A DNA stretch of 12,838 bases from positions 1 to 12,838 of the forward strand of contig JAFYKU010000044.1 of assembly GCA_017537405.1 (NCBI GenBank), in the 5' to 3' direction. Below the pieces are notes generated by a model, which had not been told where the DNA came from, searched no databases, and saw nothing but the letters and a program-made list of their open reading frames with translations. Position numbers and translations under genes: made by a program. This DNA is from Clostridia bacterium. Its GTDB lineage: Bacteria > Bacillota > Clostridia > Christensenellales > UBA1242. Positions 6,500 to 12,838 of this stretch are shown in pieces (the stretch's first letter is position 1; every line of letters begins with the position of its first letter).

Positions 6500-6693
6500 G
6501 CTTGTAATCCCCCTTCAGTCTTAAGACAGACTAACACATTACTACAAAAATCACCAAACAAATTTTTGTAATTCGACAAAAAAATATGACAACATAAAAA
6601 TTTATCACTACTACATAATAATTTTTTCGCCACTTTTAATTTTGTCAAAGTTTGATTTTCATTTCGTATCGCATCTTTGAATTCACCGTTTAA
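6500..6693 (-). promoter_or_regulatory. pflB to YwaF intergenic region
   Basis: This very AT-rich 194-bp gap holds the Shine-Dalgarno sequence of the YwaF gene (6509-6515) and a 10-bp perfect palindrome GTCTTAAGAC (6518-6527), just upstream of it. An AT-only stem, TTTTTGT/ACAAAAA (6563-6569 and 6576-6582), is also present. I see no convincing intrinsic terminator after pflB and no clear -35/-10 pair. Confidence 0.4.
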
Positions 6694-8922
6694 TTATATG
6701 CGTTCATGAATAGTACGCGCAATCACATCATCTTGTTGTTCTTTCGTTAATTTAACAAAATTTACTGCATAGCCCGAAACGCGAATAGTCAAACTTGGAT
6801 ATTTTTCTGGATGATTTTGGGCATCAATTAAAGTTTCTCGATTAAATACATTGACATTTAAATGATGCCCTTTACTTTTCATGTAACCATCTAATAAACG
6901 ACATAAGTTAGCAATTTGTGTATCTAAATCCTTACCTAACGAAGCAGGCACAATCGAGAATGTATTCGAAATTCCGTCACGCGCGTTTTTATAGTTAATC
7001 TTTGCGACACTTTCCAAAGAAGCCAAAGCTCCGCTGGTATCGCGACCTGCCATTGGATTAGCACCAGGAGCCAACGGTTCACCAGCTTTACGCCCATCAG
7101 GCGTCGCTCCGGTCTTCTTTCCATAAACGACATTTGAAGTAATGGTTAAGATGCTTGTGGTGGGCTCTGCATCACGGTAAGTTTTGTGTTTACGCACTTT
7201 TTGCATAAAACGGTCAACCAAATCAACTGCAATGTCGTCCACACGCTTGTCATTGTTACCATACTTCGGATAATCGCCTTCCACTTCATATTCCACTGCA
7301 TCTCCATCTTCATCACGAATAACTTTGACGCGTGCATATTTAATCGCGGATAAACTATCAACAGCACAGGACAAGCCAGCAATTCCAGTGGCAAAGAAGC
7401 GATGAACATCATTATCATGCAACGCCATTTCCAAAGCTTCGTAACAATATTTATCATGCATATAATGAATACAGTTCAAAGTATTCACATAAAGCTCAAC
7501 CAACCAATCCATCATTTTGTCATATTGTTTCATAACTTCTTTGAAGTTCAAGTAGTCACTCTTAATTGGTGTCATCACTGGGGAAACTTGTTCTTTGGTC
7601 TTTTCGTCTTTTCCGCCATTAATCGCATAAAGTAAACACTTCGCCAAATTTGCACGCGCCCCAAAGAATTGCATATCCTTGCCTACACGCATACAACTTA
7701 CACAACAAGCAATCGCATAGTCATCACCCATATACGGACGCATTAAATCATCATTTTCGTATTGGATCGCACAAGTTTTAATACTCATTTTAGCACAGTA
7801 ATTTTTAAAATTTTGTGGCAATTTTTCTGACCACAAAATAGTTAAATTTGGTTCGGGTGCATGCCCTAAATTATCCAATGTATGTAACATACGGAAAGCC
7901 GTCTTTGTTACTAAAGGTTTTCCATCTAATGAAACACCACCAATCGCTTCGGTTACCCAAGTTGGATCCCCACTAAATAATTTGTTATATTCTGGTGTTC
8001 GCATGAATTTAACCAAACGCAATTTCATGACAAAATGGTCAACCAATTCTTGCGCTGCTTGTTCGTTTAAGATTCCATTTTTTAAATCGCGTTCAATATA
8101 GATATCCAAGAACGCTGTGTTGCGCCCCAAACTCATCGCTGCACCATTTTGGTCTTTGACGGCACCTAAATAACCAAAGTATAAAAATTGTACGGCTTCT
8201 TGTGCGTTTTTAGCAGGTTGACTAATATCAAAACCATAACTTTGCGCCATTAATTTTAACTCATTTAAAGCTTTGATTTGGTCTGCTATTTCTTCGCGTT
8301 TACGAATTGCATCGGCACTAAAATCAACAGTTGCCGTTTTTAAAAATTTTTGTTTTTCGGCAATCAAGCGATCCACACCATACAAAGCAACACGACGATA
8401 ATCGCCAATAATGCGTCCACGCCCATAAGCATCGGGCAGCCCCGTAATAATACCAACATGGCGAGCCTTGCGCATTTCTTCCGTATAAACATCAAAGACA
8501 CCTTGATTGTGCGTCTTTCGATATTTTGTGAAAACATCTTTCACTTCTTTATCTAATTCATAACCATAACTGGTTAATGCACTTTCTGAACAACGAATAC
8601 CACCAAAAACATGTAGCGCTCTTTTGAATGGTTTATCGGTTTGCAAACCCACAATCTTTTCTAACTTTTTGTCCAAATAACCGGCTTCATGACTGGTCAA
8701 AGTCGAAATCACTTTAGTATCGGCATCAAGCACACCTCCGTTTTCGCGTTCCTTAGTATTAAGTTCTTCCACCATTTTACACAACTTACGCGTCGCCGTA
8801 GTTGGCTTTGTTAAAAAGGCATCATCGCCGGTGTATAAAGTGTAGTTCTGCATAATGAAATCGCGAACATCAATTTCTTCTGTCCATTTTCCTTCTTTAA
8901 ATCCATTCCATTGTTCTCTCAT
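6694..8922 (-). CDS. pflB: Formate C-acetyltransferase (pyruvate formate-lyase)
   Basis: A cytosolic glycyl-radical enzyme of 742 residues, close to the usual 740-760, that converts pyruvate and CoA to acetyl-CoA and formate under anaerobic conditions. The active-site pair Cys406-Cys407 lies in [13 protein letters not shown], and the radical glycine, Gly717, lies in RVSGYAVNF near the C-terminus. Other family blocks are complete: HVFGGIR (104-110), [17 protein letters not shown] (161-177), [12 protein letters not shown] (417-428) and [20 protein letters not shown] (605-624). A third cysteine, Cys410, takes the place of the Pro found in E. coli. The gene starts 4 nt after pflA; AAAAGGAG in the end of pflA, 12 nt before the ATG, serves as the ribosome binding site. 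The protein needs PflA for activity and is destroyed by oxygen, so the host is an anaerobe or facultative. Confidence 0.98.
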   Translation of the reverse strand: MREQWNGFKEGKWTEEIDVRDFIMQNYTLYTGDDAFLTKPTTATRKLCKMVEELNTKERENGGVLDADTKVISTLTSHEAGYLDKKLEKIVGLQTDKPFKRALHVFGGIRCSESALTSYGYELDKEVKDVFTKYRKTHNQGVFDVYTEEMRKARHVGIITGLPDAYGRGRIIGDYRRVALYGVDRLIAEKQKFLKTATVDFSADAIRKREEIADQIKALNELKLMAQSYGFDISQPAKNAQEAVQFLYFGYLGAVKDQNGAAMSLGRNTAFLDIYIERDLKNGILNEQAAQELVDHFVMKLRLVKFMRTPEYNKLFSGDPTWVTEAIGGVSLDGKPLVTKTAFRMLHTLDNLGHAPEPNLTILWSEKLPQNFKNYCAKMSIKTCAIQYENDDLMRPYMGDDYAIACCVSCMRVGKDMQFFGARANLAKCLLYAINGGKDEKTKEQVSPVMTPIKSDYLNFKEVMKQYDKMMDWLVELYVNTLNCIHYMHDKYCYEALEMALHDNDVHRFFATGIAGLSCAVDSLSAIKYARVKVIRDEDGDAVEYEVEGDYPKYGNNDKRVDDIAVDLVDRFMQKVRKHKTYRDAEPTTSILTITSNVVYGKKTGATPDGRKAGEPLAPGANPMAGRDTSGALASLESVAKINYKNARDGISNTFSIVPASLGKDLDTQIANLCRLLDGYMKSKGHHLNVNVFNRETLIDAQNHPEKYPSLTIRVSGYAVNFVKLTKEQQDDVIARTIHERI

Positions 8923-8926
8923 GTTC

Positions 8927-9655
8927 TTAGTTTTCTCCTTTTAGTAGTTGATTAACCTTTGTGACTAATTCATCATTAGGGGGCTGTATCCCTTGCAAAT
9001 AATATTTAAGTTGCAAATCTTTATATTTTTTTTCACCCATTGTATGATAAGGCAAAACTTCAACTTTAACAACATTCTTTAATGTATCTAAAAAATCCTT
9101 TAATTTTTGAATATCGACTAAATCATCGGTCACAGTCGGCACCAATACAAAGCGTATCCAAACTGGAATTTTCTTATCATCAAGATATTTAGCAAAATCT
9201 AAAACATTTTTATTATCGTGACCGGTTAAAGCTTTATGCTTATTCGCATCTATCTGTTTAATATCTAATAACACCAAATCCGTATAACGCATTAATTCAT
9301 CATACTTTTTTAAGACACGGGCTTCATTGCTAAATAACACCCCCGAAGTATCCAAACAAGTATGAATTTTATTCTTTTTCAAAACTTTAAAAAGTTCAAT
9401 TACAAAATCAATTTGCAATAACGGTTCACCACCGGTTACCGTCACACCACCACTTTCAGTAAAATAATGTTTATATTTTTTAATTTCACTTAATAATTCT
9501 TTTACTGTCATCGGATGACCAGCATCAACTTGCCAAGTATCCGGATTATGACAATATAAACAACGCATTGGGCATCCTTGCAAAAAAACAACAAAGCGAA
9601 TCCCCGGCCCGTCTACCGCACCAAAAGTTTCGATCGAATGAATTCTTCCAACCAT
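8927..9655 (-). CDS. pflA: Pyruvate formate-lyase activating enzyme (radical SAM)
   Basis: A 242-residue radical SAM protein that abstracts a hydrogen from the PflB glycine to make its radical. [15 protein letters not shown] gives the cluster cysteines Cys28, Cys32 and Cys35 in the CxxxCxxC spacing, and the CHNPDTW run is diagnostic for glycyl-radical activases of the PflA type. [11 protein letters not shown] supplies the SAM-binding GGE motif, and LDTSG and LLDIKQID are further family motifs. There is no ferredoxin insert, so it is a short PflA rather than a longer glycyl-radical activase. It lies directly before its substrate gene, the reverse of the E. coli order but common in Firmicutes. 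An AGGA lies only 2 nt before the ATG, an unusually tight spacing. Confidence 0.97.
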   Translation of the reverse strand: MVGRIHSIETFGAVDGPGIRFVVFLQGCPMRCLYCHNPDTWQVDAGHPMTVKELLSEIKKYKHYFTESGGVTVTGGEPLLQIDFVIELFKVLKKNKIHTCLDTSGVLFSNEARVLKKYDELMRYTDLVLLDIKQIDANKHKALTGHDNKNVLDFAKYLDDKKIPVWIRFVLVPTVTDDLVDIQKLKDFLDTLKNVVKVEVLPYHTMGEKKYKDLQLKYYLQGIQPPNDELVTKVNQLLKGEN

Positions 9656-9666
9656 GTTCCTATTTC

Positions 9667-9695
9667 ATTGTAACCAATATCCAGTCAATCTACAA
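9667..9695 (-). promoter_or_regulatory. Candidate promoter of pflA-pflB
   Basis: On minus, TTGTAG (9695-9690), a 17-bp spacer and TACAAT (9672-9667) sit between tRNA-Arg and pflA. Transcription would start only about 3-6 nt before the ATG at 9655. An alternative -35-like TTGACT lies inside the spacer. I found no clear FNR, Rex or ArcA site. Confidence 0.4.
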
Positions 9696-9708
9696 ATCAA
9701 TATTTTAT

Positions 9709-9783
9709 TGGTGTTCCCTGCGGTAGTCGAAACCACATCTGAAGCTTAGGAGGCTTCCGTTCTATCCATTGAACTAAGGGAAC
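9709..9783 (-). tRNA. tRNA-Arg (anticodon CCU)
   Basis: The minus strand folds into a 75-nt cloverleaf with encoded CCA. The acceptor is GTTCCCT/AGGGAAC with discriminator A. The D arm is TAGTTCAATGGATAGAAC. The anticodon arm is GAAGC-CTCCTAA-GCTTC, with CCU at positions 34-36. The T arm is GTGGT-TTCGACT-ACCGC, with one G-U pair. It reads AGG. It has a TATAAT promoter upstream but no visible terminator before pflA, so read-through into pflA is possible. Confidence 0.95.
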
Positions 9784-9794
9784 TTACTCCTTTT

Positions 9795-9823
9795 ATTATA
9801 GCAAAAAACATTAACTTAGGCAA
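9795..9823 (-). promoter_or_regulatory. Promoter of tRNA-Arg
   Basis: On minus, TTGCCT (9823-9818), a 17-bp spacer and a perfect TATAAT (9800-9795) end 11 nt before the mature tRNA 5' end at 9783. The -35 box lies in the downstream arm of the dapL terminator hairpin. Confidence 0.75.
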
Positions 9824-9832
9824 GCTGCCTAA
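9803..9832 (-). terminator. Intrinsic terminator of dapF-dapL
   Basis: TTAGGCA (9832-9826 on minus) pairs with TGCCTAA (9822-9816) around a 3-nt loop, and a run of six T follows about 8 nt later (GTTAATGTTTTTTG). The stem includes the TAG stop of dapL. The T-run is displaced from the stem, so efficiency may be modest. Confidence 0.6.
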
Positions 9833-11016
9833 CACTTTTGCAACCGCAATAAGCGCCGACAAGCTGCACGCGTCTGCGTATAAGAATTAAAGCCAGTTAA
9901 GCGTATATAATTTTCACCGTTTTGCCCGAATCCCACACCAGGAGTGCAAACAATTCCACATTCCTGCAAGAGATAATCAAAACATTGCCATGATGTCATA
10001 TTCTGTGGACAACGCACCCAAAGGTATGGAGCATGCACTCCACCAAAAAACTGCCACCCCAACTTTTGCAAAGTCGCGCCAATTAATCGCAAATTACGCC
10101 GATAATAAGCGATATTAGCTTGAATACAACTTAAACCTTCTTGCGTAAATACTGCTTCCGCCGCTCGTTGTACGACATAACTCACACCATTAAATTTTGT
10201 CGCTTGTCGCCGCTGCCATAAATAATTTAAACTAACACCTTCTTTTGTACGAAGTTTTTTGGGCACAATCGTATACCCACATCGTAAACCGGTAAATCCC
10301 GCCATTTTAGATAAAGAACAAATTTCAATTGCACATTCTTGCGCGCCTTTAATTTCATAGATACTTACCGGCAAACTATTGTCATCAATAAAACAAGCAT
10401 ACGCCGCGTCATATAAAATTACTGCATTCTGTCGCCGTGCAAAATCCACCCACTGCTGTAATTGTTCACGATTATAACAAACACCTGTCGGATTTGCCGG
10501 ATTACACAAATAAATAATATCAGCTTTAATACTATCATCAGGTAAGGGCAAAAAATTATTTTCCGCTGTGGCATGAAGAAATTGCGGTTGGCGCCCCAGC
10601 ATTAAATTTGTATCCAAATAAACTGGATACACTGGATCACACATCGCTACAGTCGCATCGCGGTCAAAAATATCCAATAGATTACTTGAATCACTTTTTG
10701 CGCCATCACTGATGATAATTTCATCATCAGCCAAATGCACACCCAAATTAGTGTAAAAATTAGCAATGGCTTGACGCAACCACGGGTACCCAATTTCGGG
10801 ACCATAGCCGCGAAAACTTTTTACTTGTCCCATTTCGGTACTCGCCTTGCGTAAAGCCGCCACTACCACTTTGGGTAACGGACGCGATACATCGCCGATA
10901 CTTAATTTAATTATTGATTTTTCCGGATACTTAATTTGAAATTCACGCGTTTTGGCTGCTACCGTACTAAACAAATAATTTTTTGGTAAAGTTAAATAAT
11001 GCGGATTAATTCTCAT
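9829..11016 (-). CDS. dapL: LL-diaminopimelate aminotransferase
   Basis: A fold-type I PLP aminotransferase of 395 residues, near the usual 400-410 for DapL. It turns tetrahydrodipicolinate straight into LL-DAP with glutamate as donor, bypassing the succinylase or acetylase route. The sequence has the DapL hallmarks: INPHYLTLPKNYLF at the start, IIKLSIGDVSRPLP (35-48), SFRGYGPEIGYPWLRQAIA (67-85), ISDGAKSDSSN (102-112), NPANPTGV (172-179) and CSLSKMAGFTGLRCGYTIVP. Lys237 is the PLP Schiff-base lysine; Asp203 and Tyr206 in LYDAAYACF contact the ring. Its ATG lies inside the last codons of dapF (11-nt overlap), with ATAGGAG as ribosome binding site, so translation is probably coupled. Together with DapF it supplies meso-DAP for peptidoglycan and lysine. 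Confidence 0.96.
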   Translation of the reverse strand: MRINPHYLTLPKNYLFSTVAAKTREFQIKYPEKSIIKLSIGDVSRPLPKVVVAALRKASTEMGQVKSFRGYGPEIGYPWLRQAIANFYTNLGVHLADDEIIISDGAKSDSSNLLDIFDRDATVAMCDPVYPVYLDTNLMLGRQPQFLHATAENNFLPLPDDSIKADIIYLCNPANPTGVCYNREQLQQWVDFARRQNAVILYDAAYACFIDDNSLPVSIYEIKGAQECAIEICSLSKMAGFTGLRCGYTIVPKKLRTKEGVSLNYLWQRRQATKFNGVSYVVQRAAEAVFTQEGLSCIQANIAYYRRNLRLIGATLQKLGWQFFGGVHAPYLWVRCPQNMTSWQCFDYLLQECGIVCTPGVGFGQNGENYIRLTGFNSYTQTRAACRRLLRLQKC

Positions 11017-11803
11017 TATTATCTCCTATTTCAATTGTTCCCTGATACACAGTCACCGCAGGACCCAATAAACGCACTTGCTCACCCGAGCAATCCACAA
11101 CTAATTCGCCTCCGGGTAATTTGACACGGATTAACTCTTCGCGATTACAAAAACCACGCGCAACACTGGCTACCGCCGCCGCACAAGCTCCTGTACCACA
11201 ACCCAAAGTTTCCCCCGAACCGCGTTCCCAAACTCGCATCTCTAATAAGTTCTCGTCTATCACGCGCACAAACTCAACATTAGTCCCATTCGGGAAAATT
11301 TTACTCTTTTCAATGCGTTGCCCAATCCGCTGTATGTTGTAATTTTTAATTTCAAATTTAGGAAACCAAACTACATGCGGATTACCAATACTTACTGTCG
11401 TCAAAATATGAATATCTTCTAAGTTAGTACTTCCAACAGTTGCGGTACCCAAATTCACACTGTAATAGTGGTCACTTAACCTACGCACAACCTTGGTGCC
11501 ACTTTTGGTCGCAATCCGAACAGTTTTATCTTTCACTTCACCATGTTCATACAACCATTCCGCTACACAGCGCACAGCATTACCACACATCATGCCCTCA
11601 CTGCCATCGGCATTATACATTGCCATTGTGACATCAGCATCTTTCGCCGGCAACAACAGCACCAAACCGTCACTACCAATTCCAAAGTGTCGGTCGCTCA
11701 ATTTGCGCGCCAACTGTTCCGGTCGCTTAATTTGTAACTTGCGTGCATCAATATAAATATAATCATTCCCCACGCCCTGCATCTTGGTAAATTCAATTAA
11801 CAT
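11006..11803 (-). CDS. dapF: Diaminopimelate epimerase
   Basis: A PLP-independent epimerase converting LL-DAP to meso-DAP, 265 residues from the ATG at 11803. The fold's two pseudo-symmetric halves carry the catalytic thiols: Cys73 in NADGSEGMMCGNAVRC and Cys202 in ERGSGETLGCGTGACAA. The opening FTKMQGVGNDYIYID and the block SIGNPHVVWF are also conserved. The ATG start is preferred over the in-frame GTG at 11821, because the family begins with a short strand leading straight into F-x-K-M-x-G-x-G-N-D, and this start puts the first catalytic Cys at 73 as in known DapF enzymes. Neither start has a clear Shine-Dalgarno sequence. It overlaps dapL by 11 nt. A strong hairpin with a T-run lies immediately upstream, leaving almost no room for a promoter. 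Confidence 0.95.
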   Translation of the reverse strand: MLIEFTKMQGVGNDYIYIDARKLQIKRPEQLARKLSDRHFGIGSDGLVLLLPAKDADVTMAMYNADGSEGMMCGNAVRCVAEWLYEHGEVKDKTVRIATKSGTKVVRRLSDHYYSVNLGTATVGSTNLEDIHILTTVSIGNPHVVWFPKFEIKNYNIQRIGQRIEKSKIFPNGTNVEFVRVIDENLLEMRVWERGSGETLGCGTGACAAAVASVARGFCNREELIRVKLPGGELVVDCSGEQVRLLGPAVTVYQGTIEIGDNNEN

Positions 11804-11827
11804 ACGGCTATTTATGCACACAACAAC

Positions 11828-11853
11828 AAAAAAGTGTGGTCATACCACACTTT
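11828..11853 (-). terminator. Intrinsic terminator between the phosphoesterase gene and dapF
   Basis: On minus, AAAGTGTGGT (11853-11844) pairs perfectly with ACCACACTTT (11840-11831) over 10 bp around a 3-nt loop. The T-run on minus totals six (11833-11828), half of it in the stem, followed by GTTGTTG. The stem overlaps the TAA stop of the phosphoesterase gene. On plus it is preceded by A-rich sequence and followed by only a short T stretch, so it works mainly on minus. Confidence 0.8.
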
Positions 11854-12553
11854 ACTTACTAAAAGATATTTCCAATGGTTGATGATGTAAAAGGTCGGTA
11901 CTGGTCAAATAATACTTAATGCCGTTCTTGGTATAGACTACATCACCACGCCCGCCCTTACCATGCAAATGACCATAGATAACCGCATCAACATGATACT
12001 TTTCACAGAGCTTGGTAAACGGCGAATCGTCACGCAAACAATTAAATGGTGGATAATGTAAAATCGCAACTAATTTTTTGTCACCCTTTTCTCCCGCACT
12101 TTGCAAAGACATTTCAAAGCGCATCACTTCGCGGTCGTATATCTTTTTATCTTCTTCAGATTGAACGCGATTGCGTTCCGGCGTCTGCCACCCGCGTGTA
12201 CCAACAAAAATCGTATCTCCAATCGTTACACTGTCATTTTGCAATACTTTAATGTTATCTCCCACAAAAGCACGAATTTTTGAAATACTCTTCCACCAGT
12301 AATCATGATTTCCGCGAATGATAACTTTGATCCCATTTAACTTGCGGATAAAATCAAAGTCCGCTTGCGTTTCTTCCATGCGCATCGCCCATGAAATATC
12401 GCCCGCTATGATTCCCACATCATCAGGACCAACAACCGCATTCCAGTTTTTTTGAATTTCCGACTCATAATCTTGCCAGTTTTCACCAAAGATATTCATC
12501 GGCTTATCCACAGCAAAAGACAAGTGGAAATCGGACAACGCAAAAATTTTCAC
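11852..12553 (-). CDS. Calcineurin-like metallophosphoesterase
   Basis: A 233-residue soluble metallophosphoesterase with all five metal-binding motifs: Asp8 and His10 (LSDFHLS), Asp52 (GDISW), Asn82-His83 (GNHDYWW), His166 (ILHYPPF), and His195/His197 (YGHLHGKG). The opening (DKPMNIFGENWQDYE) and the GDISWAM motif fit the predicted phosphohydrolase group COG1768 as I remember it; the natural substrate is unknown. It starts with GTG directly after the stop codon of the upstream pseudouridine synthase gene (no gap). AGGAG, embedded in that gene's last codons 10 nt before the GTG, is the ribosome binding site, so the two genes are translationally coupled. A strong terminator hairpin overlaps its own stop codon. 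Confidence 0.9.
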   Translation of the reverse strand: MKIFALSDFHLSFAVDKPMNIFGENWQDYESEIQKNWNAVVGPDDVGIIAGDISWAMRMEETQADFDFIRKLNGIKVIIRGNHDYWWKSISKIRAFVGDNIKVLQNDSVTIGDTIFVGTRGWQTPERNRVQSEEDKKIYDREVMRFEMSLQSAGEKGDKKLVAILHYPPFNCLRDDSPFTKLCEKYHVDAVIYGHLHGKGGRGDVVYTKNGIKYYLTSTDLLHHQPLEISFSK

Positions 12554-12838
12554 TTAACGCTTTCTCCTAAAATCAAAATTCGCCCAAGCACCATCTTCTG
12601 GCGGATTCACAATAAATTTCATGTGGTCATGAGTCGTTGGGTGATTGAATTCTAATTGATAAGCCCACAAAGCAATATCTTTCACACCTTTTCGGCTGCC
12701 ACCATAACGAGCATCGCCCACAATCGGATGTCCAATATGTTTCATTTGTACGCGAATTTGGTGTGAACGCCCCGTCTCTAATTGTACCGCCACCAAAGTG
12801 TCACCTTTCACTGTATCCACCATCTGATAGGTCAATTC
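12554..12838 (-). CDS. RluA-family pseudouridine synthase (partial, C-terminal 94 residues)
   Basis: The frame is open at the right edge, so only the last 94 residues are seen. VQLETGRSHQIRVQMKHIG followed by HPIVGDARYGG is the conserved C-terminal block of RluA/RluC/RluD-type synthases, which isomerise uridines in ribosomal RNA or tRNA. The block ALWAYQLEFNHPTTH and the ending PPEDGAWANF also fit this family. The catalytic Asp domain (HRLDxxTSG) lies outside the window, so the exact member cannot be decided. The gene ends with TAA immediately before the GTG of the phosphoesterase gene. Confidence 0.9.
   Translation of the reverse strand, partial: ELTYQMVDTVKGDTLVAVQLETGRSHQIRVQMKHIGHPIVGDARYGGSRKGVKDIALWAYQLEFNHPTTHDHMKFIVNPPEDGAWANFDFRRKR

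Noticed and set aside
6649..6690. Possible pflB terminator (TCAAAG ... CTTTGA)
   Set aside because: Six-bp AT-rich stem with a loop of more than 20 nt and no T-run; not supportable.
9656..9708. FNR- or Rex-type operator before pflA
   Set aside because: TTGAT-like words occur, but no complete dyad with the right spacing was found.

Overview
The window looks like a piece of chromosome from a low-GC, anaerobic, probably gut-associated Firmicute (Bacillota, most likely a Clostridia-type lineage). The evidence is the AT-rich sequence, a pyruvate formate-lyase/activase pair, the dapF-dapL lysine/peptidoglycan pair, a PdaA-type deacetylase, a BspA-type leucine-rich repeat protein, and a collagen-like protein with a BclA-type C-terminal domain. 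The last of these and PdaA suggest a spore-forming ancestry. The standard genetic code fits. Species cannot be named from this sequence.

Layout. 1-964 (minus): the 5' part of a BspA-like LRR protein, cut by the left edge. 1109-1855 (plus): a Cys-rich, collagen-like, BclA-type surface protein with a good Shine-Dalgarno sequence, then a bidirectional terminator shared with a minus-strand tRNA-Val. 2100-2642 (plus): a small conserved-looking two-helix membrane protein whose promoter abuts its ATG, and whose -35 box faces that of tRNA-Val. It converges on a minus-strand run, pdaA <- radical SAM/SPASM protein <- two YwaF/TIGR02206 membrane proteins, spanning 6499 down to 2639. Upstream of that lie pflA-pflB (9655 to 6694), tRNA-Arg(CCU), the overlapping dapF-dapL pair (11803 to 9829), a metallophosphoesterase, and the C-terminal part of an RluA-family pseudouridine synthase cut by the right edge.

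How the genes work together. PflA installs the glycyl radical on PflB for anaerobic pyruvate cleavage. DapL makes LL-diaminopimelate and DapF epimerises it to meso-DAP for cell wall and lysine. The PdaA-like deacetylase acts on peptidoglycan. The YwaF pair, the radical SAM protein and the deacetylase sit close together on one strand, and a shared envelope role is possible but unproven.

I did not find a clear defence system, CRISPR array or mobile element. The most interesting signals are: (i) a radical SAM protein with its SPASM-like cysteine cluster placed before rather than after the core; (ii) tandem divergent YwaF paralogues beside it; (iii) several genes that lack a Shine-Dalgarno sequence but carry a -35/17 bp/-10 promoter ending 5-6 nt before the ATG, suggesting leaderless mRNAs; and (iv) compact regulatory overlaps: back-to-back -35 boxes, a terminator arm doubling as a -35 box, and a 4-bp overlap of convergent stop codons.
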